Origin: Rhytidiadelphus loreus
Lineage: Eukaryota; Streptophyta; Bryopsida; Hypnales; Hylocomiaceae
Assembly: GCA_947034895.1 (NCBI GenBank)
Contig: OX344762.1
Location: 86,298,981 to 86,362,980, forward strand
DNA length: 64,000 nt
Direction of reading: 5' to 3'
How positions within the stretch are numbered: the first letter of the stretch is position 1; the number at the start of each line of letters is the position of its first letter. The notes under the pieces were generated by a model. The model made no database searches. It saw nothing but the letters and a program-made list of their open reading frames with translations, and was not told the origin of the DNA. This document shows, one piece after another, positions 32,564-43,615 of this stretch. The position numbers were made by a program, and so were the translations under genes.

Positions 32564-35500
32564 ATGGAGCGCGTGATGAGGAAGGGTCGAGCTATCCTGC
32601 AGCAAGGCCAACCATGGCGTCTCCTTCTGCTGGGCCAGCAGCCGAGGCGTGGCCAGGCGACGCTGGCGTACGAGGAAGTCGAGGTGAAAGGCAATGGCGC
32701 GGGCAAGATGAAGACGGCTCTGGTGGTGCACGGGCTCATGGGCTCGGGAAGGAACTGGCGCACCGTGTCCAAACGACTGGCGAATGCGGTCGTGGAGGCC
32801 ACGCCGGGAGCTTCGGGTGAGTAATGGCTCCAATTGCGTGGATTGTGCATTCTCCGACCTCTCTAATGCGTGATAATATGGAGTGTGAGCATGTTGTGTC
32901 CCGTGGATATGGGATGTTTTGGTGGTCAGTTGGAAATCCCTTGCCTCTAAACCCTTGAACCTTTTAAGACCTAATTCCTCCTTATTATCACATTTGTTAC
33001 GCTGGCTCAGAAGTAGCTGCCTTAATCTGACTTTGGGGGAGATAGTACTATTACAGGTCAATTAGTTTGAATGCGAGACAAGTGTGTTACAGGCAATGAT
33101 ACCGTGGCGATATTCTAAGGTCCGATTTAAGAGGTCTGAGTGTAACGGAAACTTCTTGTTATTTTAGAAGTTGTGAAATTGCAAGTACAAATGGGGTTTA
33201 TACTGAAAATGGTCATTTTGATGTTGGGATTGGTCCTTATATTGTACTCCCTCCTTCCCATAGTACTATTCATTTTTCATAGTAATGAAAGCATTAAGGA
33301 TTTATCAACGATTTTTTAATGCATGTTATGATCAAAAGATTCTATAGTGAATGTGCAATGTGTCATCTCAAGTGCAAAACAAGTGGATGAGGCTATTAAT
33401 TGTGATCAGAGAGGTTGCAATAGATACAAAGTGTCACACATAAATAAGGATAGGCTTTGTTGAGAAGGAAGACTTCTTGTGCAACTATGTTGCCTTCTCC
33501 ATGTGTTTAGATCTGCACAAGAAGTGCACGAGAATAGCTTGGTATTCAATAGATTCAATGAAAAGTTCAATGAAACGTTCAAAAGTTCAATTTCTTTTGG
33601 TCTATGATCCAATCAACTTCAGATTGCTATAAAAAATTCAATTTCTAGAAATTTCTGATCTGCAAAGTGGATAATAAACTAGACTTCGTGTGCTTCATTT
33701 CATTAGTTAACAACAAAGCAAAAATAATCATCTTCAACCCTAAAATCAAGTAATTCAGGACTGGGACGGAGGGAGTATAAGCATTTCATTATGGGTATTG
33801 ATGCTGTTGTGTGGCTGTTTTCTGACCATTATGATGTGAGAAGATTTTGGGTGTCGGGTTCTCAGGATGGCGCATGGTTTTGATTGATCTTAGAAATCAT
33901 GGGAACTCCGCCAGCCTGTCCAATCTGAAACCCCCGCACGACATTCCTGCTTCTGCGACGGATGTGGCGGACCTCATTCATGGCGAGGGCTGGGATTCGC
34001 CCGACGCAATGATTTCTCATTCCCTCGGAGGCAAAGTGGCGCTTGAATTTGCGAAGAAAGCTGCCACGGGTGCCTATGGAGCTTTGAAACCTCCTAAGCA
34101 GGTAAACATTCATCACTTTAATTTGAGGTAGAGGATGCTATTAGCGTCACTTCTAAACATTTGACCAAAATGATGGCGTGTGATTTCATTGGGATATCAC
34201 TCAGTAGAGCTCACTGGACTGACTGGAGAGATCATTGTTGCAAGGGGTAGTGAACAACCCCATTTCTATTAAAAGATCAGGGGTTCGGGGAGATTTTGTC
34301 AAAGTTATGCTTACAACATGTGGTTGTACGTGCAACCAAGAGTATTGGAAGAGATGAATTGATGTTGGTAACAGGCTCAGTGTAGGAGACTGGATTAGTC
34401 CCCCTACGGTTTTAGTATCCTCCACCTTCGTGACTATCAGGTTAGGACTTGGGGAAATTTTCATCTTGTACCTGCTATGCATATCTAGTGTGGTTCTTTT
34501 TTATATGAAAATTCTAGAGTGGAGGGTAGTAGATGAGATCATTTAGGATGGTGAGAGTTGGAGTTGCATGGGTGAGTACAATTAATTGAAACGTGTCAAC
34601 AGCTTTGGGTTCTGGATTCGGTGCCAGGCGAGGTGCCAATGGAGAATTCAGATGGTGAGGTGGAGCGTGTGCTGGCTATCTTGAAGAGCTTGCCTAAGCC
34701 TATTCCCTCTCGCAGGTACGTCTAGCACTGAACTCTTTTTATTAAAGTACTCTGTTATTGCTCATCCTCTATGTAATTATCCCCAAAATCTGTCGTGTTG
34801 TGTGCACATCTGTGTAGACAATTTCCGCCTGTCAAGTTATGAAGACATGCGAGAGTGCATTTGGAAACCCATTTGTGCCCCTTGAGGCAGTGTCATTAGA
34901 ATCGGTTGAGTGTATCCTCAAATTATGTAGATGTATGGATGTATGTAGTGAGATTGTTCCTGATCGCCTGTGTTTTCCTTTCTTTTCCCTTCTACTCTTG
35001 GTTGCAAGGGCAGATGGCTTGCGAACTATTTTGTCGAAAAAGGTTTTTCAAAAGGACTCGCAGACTGGTTGGGAAGCAATTTGAAGCGCGCTAGTTCTAC
35101 GACAGAGGAAATGGACTGGATCTTTAACGTGGATGGAGCGTACGATATGTTTAATTCATACAGGTTCTATTAGAACGCACTTGCGCACCTGACTCGTCCT
35201 TTGTTGTTCTTACCCAAGGGTAGAGACTGAGCAAAAATGAGAAGTTCTAGCCTCTAATGAATTAAGACACTTTAAAAGCAATAGTGGCATGTTCAATTTT
35301 GACCCCTCATTTTAAAGAAGGATTTCTTATAGCTATGACATTCTACGGTTGTTGAACAGGAATTTCAAATTTTCAAGCAGTGAGGATTATACTAAGGGTT
35401 GTCCTGAAGATTATATTTATTATGTGAAAGAGATATATGAAAATTACATATTTCTATATGGGGCAGACACCTGCAATTAACTGCTTCTAACGAGGACATC

Positions 35501-35940
35501 AGCTAATTAGGTTTGTCTCTGGTTAGGTTTCTCTGGTGTACCAAGATGGGTCTAATGGAGAAATTGTTCTTTATATGTGGTTTTGAAAAAGGTTTTGTAC
35601 GTTTTTGCATCTGGCAACAGCCAAAAAGTGATGGTGTGGTCTTATGAGTGAATCTTATGAACATAATTTGGCCATGATGTTTCGTTTTACTGGCAGGGAA
35701 ACTGATTATTGGTCTGTATTGGAGCAACCGCCGAAGGGAATGCACATTGAAGTCGTGCGTGCTGCAAAAAGCGACCGCTGGACACCCGACATAATGGCAC
35801 GATTGAAAGAGGCAGAAGCAAAGAAACCAGACAATGTCTCCTTCCATACGCTTGAGAATGCAGGACATTGGCTTCACATGGACAACCCGAGTGGATTGAT
35901 TGCCATTATGGCACCCATTCTAGCCAGAATTTCTCAATAG
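32564..35940 (+). CDS. Alpha/beta hydrolase, ABHD11-like, 5 exons, 331 aa
   Basis: Exons: 32564-32816, 33866-34101, 34603-34715, 35014-35163 and 35697-35940 (996 bp in frame). The start ATG is in TTCCATGG. The N-terminus (MERVMRKGRAILQQGQPWRLL...) is basic and lacks acids, suggesting mitochondrial or plastid import. The hydrolase core follows: ALVVHGLMGSGRNWRTVSK (oxyanion region), MVLIDLRNHGNS, and the nucleophile elbow SHSLGGKVAL, which replaces the more usual G-x-S-x-G first glycine with serine. After that come LWVLDSVPG, ESWxxxL-like cap residues, a candidate acid in KSDRW and the catalytic His in ENAGHWLHMD. This order matches ABHD11/YbfF-type esterases (C-C or C-O hydrolysis). The natural substrate is not evident. 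Intron 2 holds repeat R1 copy B. Confidence 0.9.
34121..34445 (+). repeat. Dispersed repeat family R1, copy B (hydrolase intron 2)
   Basis: GAGGTAGAGGATGCTATTAG, GAGCTCACTGGACTG, AACCCCATTTCTATTAAAAG, TTATGCTTACAACATG, GTATTGGAAGAGATGAATTG and GTGTAGGAGACTGGATTAGT follow the same order as in copy A. It starts about 20 bases after the exon 2 donor. Confidence 0.75.
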
Positions 35941-37840
35941 TGCGAGTCAGAAATGCGTTTGAAAACTCTACAATGGGGCTAGTACTGTGGTGAAAGAAGG
36001 ATCGTGTTGGGCCAAATTTGGTAGCAAACTTGCAAATCGTGGAGCAGGGATCGCAAGGTGAGACATCCCCTAATAGTGAAACTCAGTTTAAGAATACTTT
36101 TAGGATCAATCTGGAACACGGTAGAAAGTTCACCTCCTATTATGAGGTTATTTGGGCAATTTCTTTGTCAATTTATACAACCAGCAGTGCGTCCTGCCTG
36201 CCTGTCTTCAAAGTCTGCACTGAAGCAAAAGGGTACTGGGTGACTAGTATCTGCAACACAACGCTACAGCAACAAAAACAACATTCTTCCTTCCTTGCTT
36301 ATATCTTTTGCAAATATATTATTTACCTCAATGGCATCAAATTGGTCTTTTGAATACCATTATGAATAAGAACTTATTTGGACGAAATGCTGTTTGGGAG
36401 CAATCTATTCATCATCTTGAACTTGGATTTTAGATCTCCGACCATCCAAAATAATTAGAATAATTGACTAAAACTAGAGATTCGATTTTCTGAGATTTGG
36501 TATAGTATGTTCGATTGAGATCTCCAATCATCCAACTATCTCCAATCATTCAATCTTCAAGGTATCCATACTTACTTTTTTGAGATCCAGCATCTCCAAA
36601 TACAAATTGGGAAAAAAAGATTTTGGTAAATGAAAGTAGAAGTGAGTGCAATTGGTTTGAGAATTTTTAGAGACCATGTGAGAAAACTACTACAAATTTT
36701 CAAAGTGGAGGTAGTAAGATCAACTACTATTGACACTAGACTTCCCTTAATCCTTAGATGTATGTGCCATAAATGTTTGTTGTCCATGTAAGACAACAAC
36801 ACAAATGTTTATTCTCAGAATTTTCTGTAGAAAAGGAAGGTCTTGCACAATAATTTTACCTCCAATGAGTGCTTTTTCTTTTTCAAACAAATGATTCACT
36901 ACCAAAAAGGATGAATTCCATGGTGACCAACCCATCCTTTAAGGGTTAAAGAACAACCTTGAAATGCAAAATGCTTCAACTCTCATTGGTTGCCTCAAAG
37001 AACTCTTCATCTCCCATCAATAACTTCTAAAAATTAGTGTTCATGTAAGAAAAAGAAATTGTTAAAATTGGGTCACGGGCTTTGAACACCACTCGTTCAG
37101 TGGTCTCCAAATACGGGCGGTATACCAGAAGGGTATGCCCACCTTACGTATTAAGGAGAAACAGCAAAGAGTAATAATGTTGAAACATCCACTCAAAAAT
37201 AAGTCGCTTCAAAATAATCCAAATGACTTGAATTTCTTTTCCATATGTACAATTCACATACATGCACAATATCTTCCTTAAAATCGAGGTAAAAATCCTA
37301 GTTTTGAGGTATTTACAGGGACTTTGAACGCGACCAGATTCTGGTTGCCAAGTCATTTAAGGAAGCAAATGGGCAAGCCACCCACAATAAACTAGGAAGA
37401 TAGCATGTTCGCTCTCAAGAAAAATAGTGAAACTACTTTGATGAAGCTCATTTGGTGTCCGATATCTCAATGCCTCTACTCCCTGCACAAAGTCGAACAC
37501 TGTCAAGATCATATCCACAGTACGTCTGCCTCGGTATTTCCAAGAAGAAACAACTTTGTGAGCAAGAAAGAGCCAAAAGGGCAAATTGATGCAAGAGAAG
37601 AGCCTTGCAATAAGTACACTCATTTACGTGCAGAATCAAAATTAAAAAATAGTTTATTGAGCAGACATGCAAACCAAAACCAACACGACCCACAATCCAC
37701 CAAATTAATCCACGATATTTGAATAGACTAGGAACTTGGAACTTCGCAGTGCAAACCAGAGATATTACCTGAATATCTGGGAAGAAAATGCACCGCCAGG
37801 ATATAAACAGCTTGGTCAAAAGTGCACATTTATGTACATG
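35941..37840. other. Convergent intergenic region between hydrolase and YEATS genes
   Basis: 3' flanks of two convergent genes. The AT-rich middle has no protein-like frame. A possible decayed TTAA element spans 36747-36949: TTAA+TCCTTAGATG at the left and CCTTTAAGGG+TTAA at the right. The match is weak. No RNA gene is seen. Confidence 0.4.
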
Positions 37841-40800
37841 TTAACGGTTAGTGGCTTTTATATGTAGAATTTCATTCTCTATTGCACCCAGGTCTTTCTT
37901 CAACTTCGTAGCTGTTGCCCAGACCTGTGATAGGAAACAAAAACACGAATTTGTTACAACCACTTCTGGTCACTAATCGTCATTCACCAGGTCGAGAATG
38001 TCCGTATCCTTGAATGAGAAAATAGAGAAATATAATAACGTGCACTTGCGATAAGGTGACGCTGTGCTCGCAGCAAAATAAAACTTCAGCAGTAGAGCTC
38101 TCGCAGGTTGCATCTCTCGATTGAGTTTTTTATTAACCCCTAAGCGCTCGAGCGACCATTTTTGGGCAGCATTTTCGGGCAGAAAAAAACTTTTTTCAAA
38201 TTTTTTTTTTTCAATTTTCAAAAAGATTGGATTGTCTTTCAATATTTTTATTCAAAACTCAGATCGTTACGGTCAAACAAAATTATAAGAATTGGCGTTA
38301 AAAAACTTACTATTTTGGGAAAGTGTTTGATGTTATGCATTTTTTCACAAATCAATAAAAAACATAATTTTGACCAATCGAAAAAAAATTCAAATGCCAA
38401 AGATAGTAATTGTATTTTTGGTGAATTTTTGAAGTTATATATTCAAAATTCATTTAAAGAGAATCCAAAAATATTTTTTTATAATTTTGACCATTAGGAT
38501 ACTTTCTACTTTTCATGCTTCACATTATCTTCTTTGATGCAAACTTCAAAAAAGTTTTAGAACTTATATTCTATAACACATTTGTGTTTTGTCTGAACCC
38601 CATGGGCTTTTAGGAGTGAAGGAAATGAGTTGTTTCTGGTTCTCTTTTTAAAGACTCTGTTCTTAAGCTGTACGCACATATACAAAGAATTGAAAAATGT
38701 TAAACGACGTTCAAATTGTTGCTGAATTAGAAACTGCAGAACAAGAGTACTTCAAATTTTTGTAACAGACGAACCTGCTGGCGTGCAGCTGTGAGTAAGC
38801 TCAAATCCTCGGCTTCTGAGTGCTTCATAAACCACAGTCCTAGTGAATGGTCTTTTGTATCTCCTCCTTTCCTTTCTAAGGAGCTTTCTCCAACTGCACC
38901 AGTCCAGTGCACAACGAAGTCAATTCTAATTGTAGATATACAGATGCATTAACAAGTATCAACGGTTATCTCGTAGTCGGATGGTAGACTCCAGAAAACT
39001 AAAGACTTGGTTTTGGCGGAATATAATACTTGATAAAATACAGGACATACGCTCTGTTTCTAAGTAGGAAATACCTCGATAACACTAATGTTACAAACTG
39101 AATGATTTGCAACTTAGAGACAACAGAATCGGTCCAAAACGTCAGTCATGAGTATTGATAGCTGACCAGGCAGAGGATGCATACCTGGAAGATTAAGTGG
39201 CGAAGTTGGATTCCCCAGAACTCGAACAGCAGGATGGTTCCGTAAGCGACCAAAAGATGCCTCCATAGGCTCTGATAGCACTATCTCATCATAGGACTCC
39301 ACCACAACAGGCTTTTTTGTAGTCTGCGGAGCTGTCTCGTCGTCGGCGTACAATTTCAGATGGTGAAACCTGCTTGTTTCGCTCTCGACAGTTAGATCCA
39401 ACGGAACAAAATCCAAGCTGTTATAATAAAAATCATGTTCACCAGATAGGTAGAAAACATAAGTTGTCACAGGCTTACTATTAGGTGAAACACCTGAAAT
39501 ACCTACTCCAATTTCTAAAACCAGAGAATCCTTCTTTAACCCCTATGTGCTCAAATAGCCAAAAGTGTCGCCTACATATTGATAGAAGTTGAAATAAACC
39601 ACTTAGGAACCTTAAAAGAAGGTAACAAAATGTACCAATAAAAAGAAGGAAGTAATACCCTGCATTTAAAAAAATATAAACACCGGTATGTTTTGAAGGT
39701 ACTCCCTTTTCTAGCTTGGACACGTAGGGATTAACGACATATGGATTCACAGAATCCAGAAAATACTGATCACTTCCCTCAGATGCTGTCAGACCTAAAT
39801 TGCGAAAACGATTGACGGGAGTAAGAATAATAAAGCACAAATCGAAAACGAAACTTGGGTGCGAAGCAACCCACAAAACAATGTACACAACTGTTGAAAA
39901 ACACGACGTTGGATGTGCTTTCTGCAAGATCTACACTTCCTAAACTGCGCGCGCGCACATTCAAAGGAGAAAAGACGTACAGTTCCATAGGTTTTTCTCC
40001 GACGTCTGGATGAAAATAGATGGTGATGCCGATTTCAAATTCGCCCCATCCTGACTCGGATAGCTCAAATGGAGCGGCTTCTACTGTTCTGGTCGGCCTC
40101 TCAAAACTGGGATGAAGCTGAAAGACGACCCTCTTGATCAGAACACTCAGGTCTTCATTGTTAGCGCTCCGAACATATGTTGTCCATTTATGGGTGCTTC
40201 TGCAATCATCACTCCTTGATTCAGTCAATTCCATTCAAACGAACCAAAACTTCTATTATGGTGGCCTAGTAGACCCACAACTAAGCAAGGCCCAAGGAGA
40301 GAATACTAAAACCGTTAGCTACCTGATAACATCTCCTATACTGAGACCTGTTACCAACAGCAACTCATCTCTTCTGATAAACTTGAGAATTTATTAGCAT
40401 GTAGTGTAGACACGCCTTCGTTGAATGTCCATGACCACTGGATTTTGAATGGAAATTGTATTCGTCACTTGTATTCGTCAACAAACTCACACTTTGAATT
40501 TCATACACAGTGGTAAGAAAATTATCTCAACAAATTTGGTTGCTTTACCCAAAGACCTCTTCAGGGCTCTATACTGATCTACCAACTAAAGAACACTCCT
40601 ACAAGTTCGTTAAAATGCTTAAAAGTGACGGAAAGAATGATTATCTTCTGCCATACTGGTTGCATGAACAAAATTTGAGAGTAAAAATTCATCCTCCACA
40701 GCAGATTTCAAGCACACATCACAAACAACAGACCAAAGCGAGGAAGCGAAAACTTACTCAGCCGCCTTCTTTCCAAGCCAGAAGGCGATGGAGCCATATA

Positions 40801-41619
40801 CGATGGGGATAGTAACATCCACCCCTTTAACTCTTCCCACCATTGGCTGCAAAAATTTCATGTCACGTGTAGGAAACCTATCATCACACAGCAATACGAC
40901 AAAGCAAGAAGAGAAGGTACAATAGCATTGACCGAGGAAACATTAAGAAAATTTGAGTACAGGAACGAACCTTCTTCTCGTTCTCATCCACCAAGCGAGC
41001 TGTTTTAACACGCTGCATCCGTTGGATAGCGCTCACTTCCGTTTGCTCGATTCCGTATTTTTTCCCGACCACAGCTTGGGAAAGTTTCCCCCTCAGCGCA
41101 ACGATTTCGTTAATCTACGCAGTTCCAGAATCCAAAGGAAACACAAAACTGAGTGAAACTCCCCTTGCTAACACCAATTCCAGTCAACCGAGCATTACAG
41201 GTACCCTAAATCCGGTAGAGAATCATTCGCTGAAAACTTAAGATGTGAAGAAGAATGAAGACACTCTGTCACAACAGAAGTGCGTGCAATGACAGCCTTC
41301 AGTAATTTAATCTTCTACATGAGTCCACCTCACTCGACAGCAGTCGAGAATGATTCCCTGCGAAGAACCCGACGTAGAAGAGAGAGAGAGAGACGAGCGC
41401 AACGAAAGTGGCCACAACGACAGCCTCAAACCTAACTCCCGCAATTCCTACACAGCGACGTGTTGCAAGCTGCAACTAAGCTACCTCATCCGTGGACAGG
41501 TCGTGAAGCCGTCGCTTGCGCTTGGAAGACGCAGTAGCTCCGCCGCTGGATCCCGCGCTTGTGGTGGACCCCGACGGAATCTGAAGGGACGACGCGGGCG
41601 AGGGCGGCAGCGCGGCCAT
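37841..41619 (-). CDS. TAF14B: YEATS-domain protein, TAF14/GAS41/YAF9 type, 7 exons, 324 aa
   Basis: Exons (minus): 41619-41485, 41114-40971, 40846-40758, 40199-39981, 39369-39185, 38893-38775 and 37924-37841, 975 bp in frame. After a basic, Ser/Gly-rich N-terminus (SSKRKRRLHDLSTDE) the YEATS domain runs PIVYGSIAFWLGKKAAE, STHKWTTYVRSANNEDLSV, VVFQLHPSFERPTR, PFELSESGWGEFEIGI, FHHLKLYADDE and KPVVVESYDEIVL. The HxSF-like and SGWGEF loops form the acyl-lysine pocket of the family. Then come the plant GDTKDHSLGLWFMKHSEAED motif and a short C-terminal coiled coil (KLKKDLGAIENEIL). The family reads acetylated or crotonylated histone tails as a subunit of SWR1, NuA4 and TFIID. The N-terminus is about 30 residues longer than I expect for the Arabidopsis protein. 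Introns 4 and 6 carry TTAA elements. Confidence 0.93.
38133..38620. mobile_element. Possible TTAA-type element in YEATS intron 6
   Basis: The left end is TTAA (38133-38136) + CCCCTAAGCGCTCGAGCG, including the 10-base palindrome CGCTCGAGCG. A candidate right end GGGCTTTTAGGAGTGAA (about 38604-38620) is a decayed inverted match. The interior is AT-rich and non-coding. The left end is convincing; the right end is not. Confidence 0.42.
39536..39734. mobile_element. TTAA-type MITE in YEATS intron 4 (199 bp)
   Basis: Left: TTAA + CCCCTATGTGCTCAA (39536-39554). Right: TTGGACACGTAGGGA + TTAA (ending 39734), whose reverse complement is TTAA TCCCTACGTGTCCAA. The ends match at 15 of 19 positions and are flanked by TTAA on both sides. 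It is wholly inside the intron and non-coding. Confidence 0.72.
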
Positions 41620-41644
41620 GCCTCGCTCTGGCACTCACTCAGCA

Positions 41645-41731
41645 CCGTTCGTTCGTTCGTTCGTTACAACCCCACGCGCGCCTTTCCTTGCTCTCCACTT
41701 TTCGGTTCGATTGGATGACGCGAAACCCTAA
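41645..41731 (-). promoter_or_regulatory. YEATS gene 5' region: TTCG microsatellite and telo-box
   Basis: Just upstream of the start codon are five TTCG units (about 41648-41667) and, at 41723-41731, AAACCCTAA, the plant telo-box found in promoters or 5' UTRs of ribosomal and cell-cycle genes. Another ACCCTAA lies near 41767. A GAGAGAGA run sits at 41380-41392 inside intron 1. Function is inferred from motif identity only. Confidence 0.4.
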
Positions 41732-42792
41732 CTTCACCCCCAAAAGATCCCACGCAGCCTTCGAACCCTAAATAAGCAAGGAAAAAGTCAGCATCGCCGA
41801 CACAGACACATTCCCAGACCAGGAAGACGTCGCAAACCCCTGAAAACAGGGGCGCTCCTGGATCGGACTCACTTTCTTCCCATGCGCTCGTCGCATTGCC
41901 AGTTTACAATTGCGATCGGCCAATCCATCCGCTGGCATTGACGGCCCTTGGAACGAAGACCACGACAACGACGAAGGGCCACGCCCATAGCCCCTGCACT
42001 CTATAACCACAGATCCTGTACCGGCGTCCCAAAACTTGAGTGTAAGGATAGAAATAACTCCAATCCCTACCCTACTGGGTTTCGAGTGCTCAACCTAAAG
42101 GTAGTAAGATTCCTTTTACTTTTGAAATTTATAATAAATAATTGAAACTCCCCCAACATATTAGGGGGAGTTACATTGCATTCAGAGAACTTGTTGAACT
42201 TTTGTCTTCATTGTTTTGAGTGGAGAAGAAAATTCAACGAGTTCTTTGAACCATTGATCATCACCCACATAAGAGGAGATCTAAGGCCTCTAAGAGATTG
42301 TTTGACCATGGTTCCCCATGTTGTGAACCATGGCCAGACAGTCAGATTATTTAATAATAAATAAATAAAATAAAAAATTCAAAAATAATACATATTCTTT
42401 TTTTATGTATTTTTTATATATTTTATATATTTAAATATTTATTTATATTATTCAATGTGGCAATCTCTCTGCCACGTCAAACTGTTGGTCCTACAATGTT
42501 CTCACAGTCCAAGAACATCGGGGAATTCACAGTTTCCCAATGAACTCAAAAATCGTGTATTGCTTTCAGGGGGTCAATAAGTTTTTGAATGTGACCCCCC
42601 TTCTATGACTTCCCCTATTTATATCATTGATACATATAGAACTTTCTTTCTTTTTTCATTAATGTGATGATTTTTCTTGAAGCTTCTTCAATGAATAATA
42701 TTACTTGGATGAAGTTCATTTTTTACAACATCCATTACCCACCTAGTGGATTGATTAAGCGCTTAGGGATTAAGAATCTTTCAACTTAAATC

Positions 42793-43019
42793 CCTTGTAA
42801 AGTCCCCCAAAAGGAATATAAGTGACACCAAGACTTAATTTTTAGGAGGTCATAATTGATCAAGCAACTATACCTCGATTCATTTAAATAATCAATTTAA
42901 ATAATAATTCCTTGTAAAGTCCCCAAAAGGTAATATAAGTGACACCAAGATTTAAATTTTTGGAGGCCATAATTGATCAAGCAACTAAACCTCGATTCAT
43001 TTAAATAAACAATTTAAGT
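42793..43019. repeat. Tandem duplication of a 117-bp unit, two copies
   Basis: CCTTGTAAAGTCCCC..AAAAGG, AATATAAGTGACACCAAGA, GGAGG(T/C)CATAATTGATCAAG and CTCGATTCATTTAAATAA occur in order at 42793-42909 and again at 42910-43019. The units are about 93 percent alike, so the duplication is fairly recent compared with other repeats here. Confidence 0.92.
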
Positions 43020-43032
43020 ATGATTACTACTT

Positions 43033-43422
43033 TTAACCATATAAAGTTGGAGTGGATAGGTTGAACTTGATTGTTGAATAATCATGATCTATTTATTTTT
43101 AATTATAGAATGGCACATAAATTTGGTCTACACTTGAACGTTCTACACTATAAAATGCTCCTAGATTTTTCGGATTTTTCAACCATATTTTTTATTTGAA
43201 ATGAATTTATTACTTTTTATTCAAGAATTCATAATAATTTCAAAATTTCAAAAAAACGTCTAAACTTCTTATGGATTATCCCGTGAATTATAGAAAACAT
43301 ATTATTTTATTTTTTTTAAATCAAAATATGAAATTCATTTGTATAGTTGTAAAATGGAAGGGTAAAAAGTAGAAGATTAAAAGTTTAAATAAGTACTCAA
43401 AGGCTCATCTTTTAGGGGTTAA
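43033..43422. mobile_element. Possible TTAA-type element
   Basis: The right end is clear: GGCTCATCTTTTAGGGG + TTAA (43419-43422). The proposed left end TTAA+CCATATAAAGTTGGAG (43033) is only a loose inverted match. If right, the element is 390 bp. Confidence 0.35.
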
Positions 43423-43434
43423 ATTAACTAAGAT

Positions 43435-43615
43435 CATTTCTCTTGGATCTTGTTGAAAGTCAAAATAGGATTCCACATTTTCTTTCATGCATTTTTAGAC
43501 ACCATATAAATAGTACTTAAAAAAAGATGGTATCCATGATCTACTACATGCTTACATGAATTAAGGTTGTACATTTTAGGCAAAAATTTGCAAGTGTCAA
43601 ATTTTAAAAAATGGT
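43435..43615 (+). repeat. Dispersed repeat R2, copy 2 (homologue of 32155-32355)
   Basis: GATTCCACATTTTCTTTCAT, then ACATGAATTAAGGTTGTACA and GTGTCAAATTTTA align in order with the first copy. Same orientation, AT-rich, no coding content. Confidence 0.6.

Noticed and set aside
32353..33061. Minus-strand frames of 165 and 189 codons over hydrolase exon 1
   Set aside because: Antisense to a clear exon, Arg/Pro/Ser-rich composition from GC bias, no recognisable domain.
38133..42773. One large TTAA element running from TTAA-CCCCTAAGCGC (38133) to GCGCTTAGGGA-TTAA (42773)
   Set aside because: The ends share GCGCTTAGGG, but the interval contains most exons of the YEATS gene, so a single transposon is very unlikely; the ends probably belong to separate elements.
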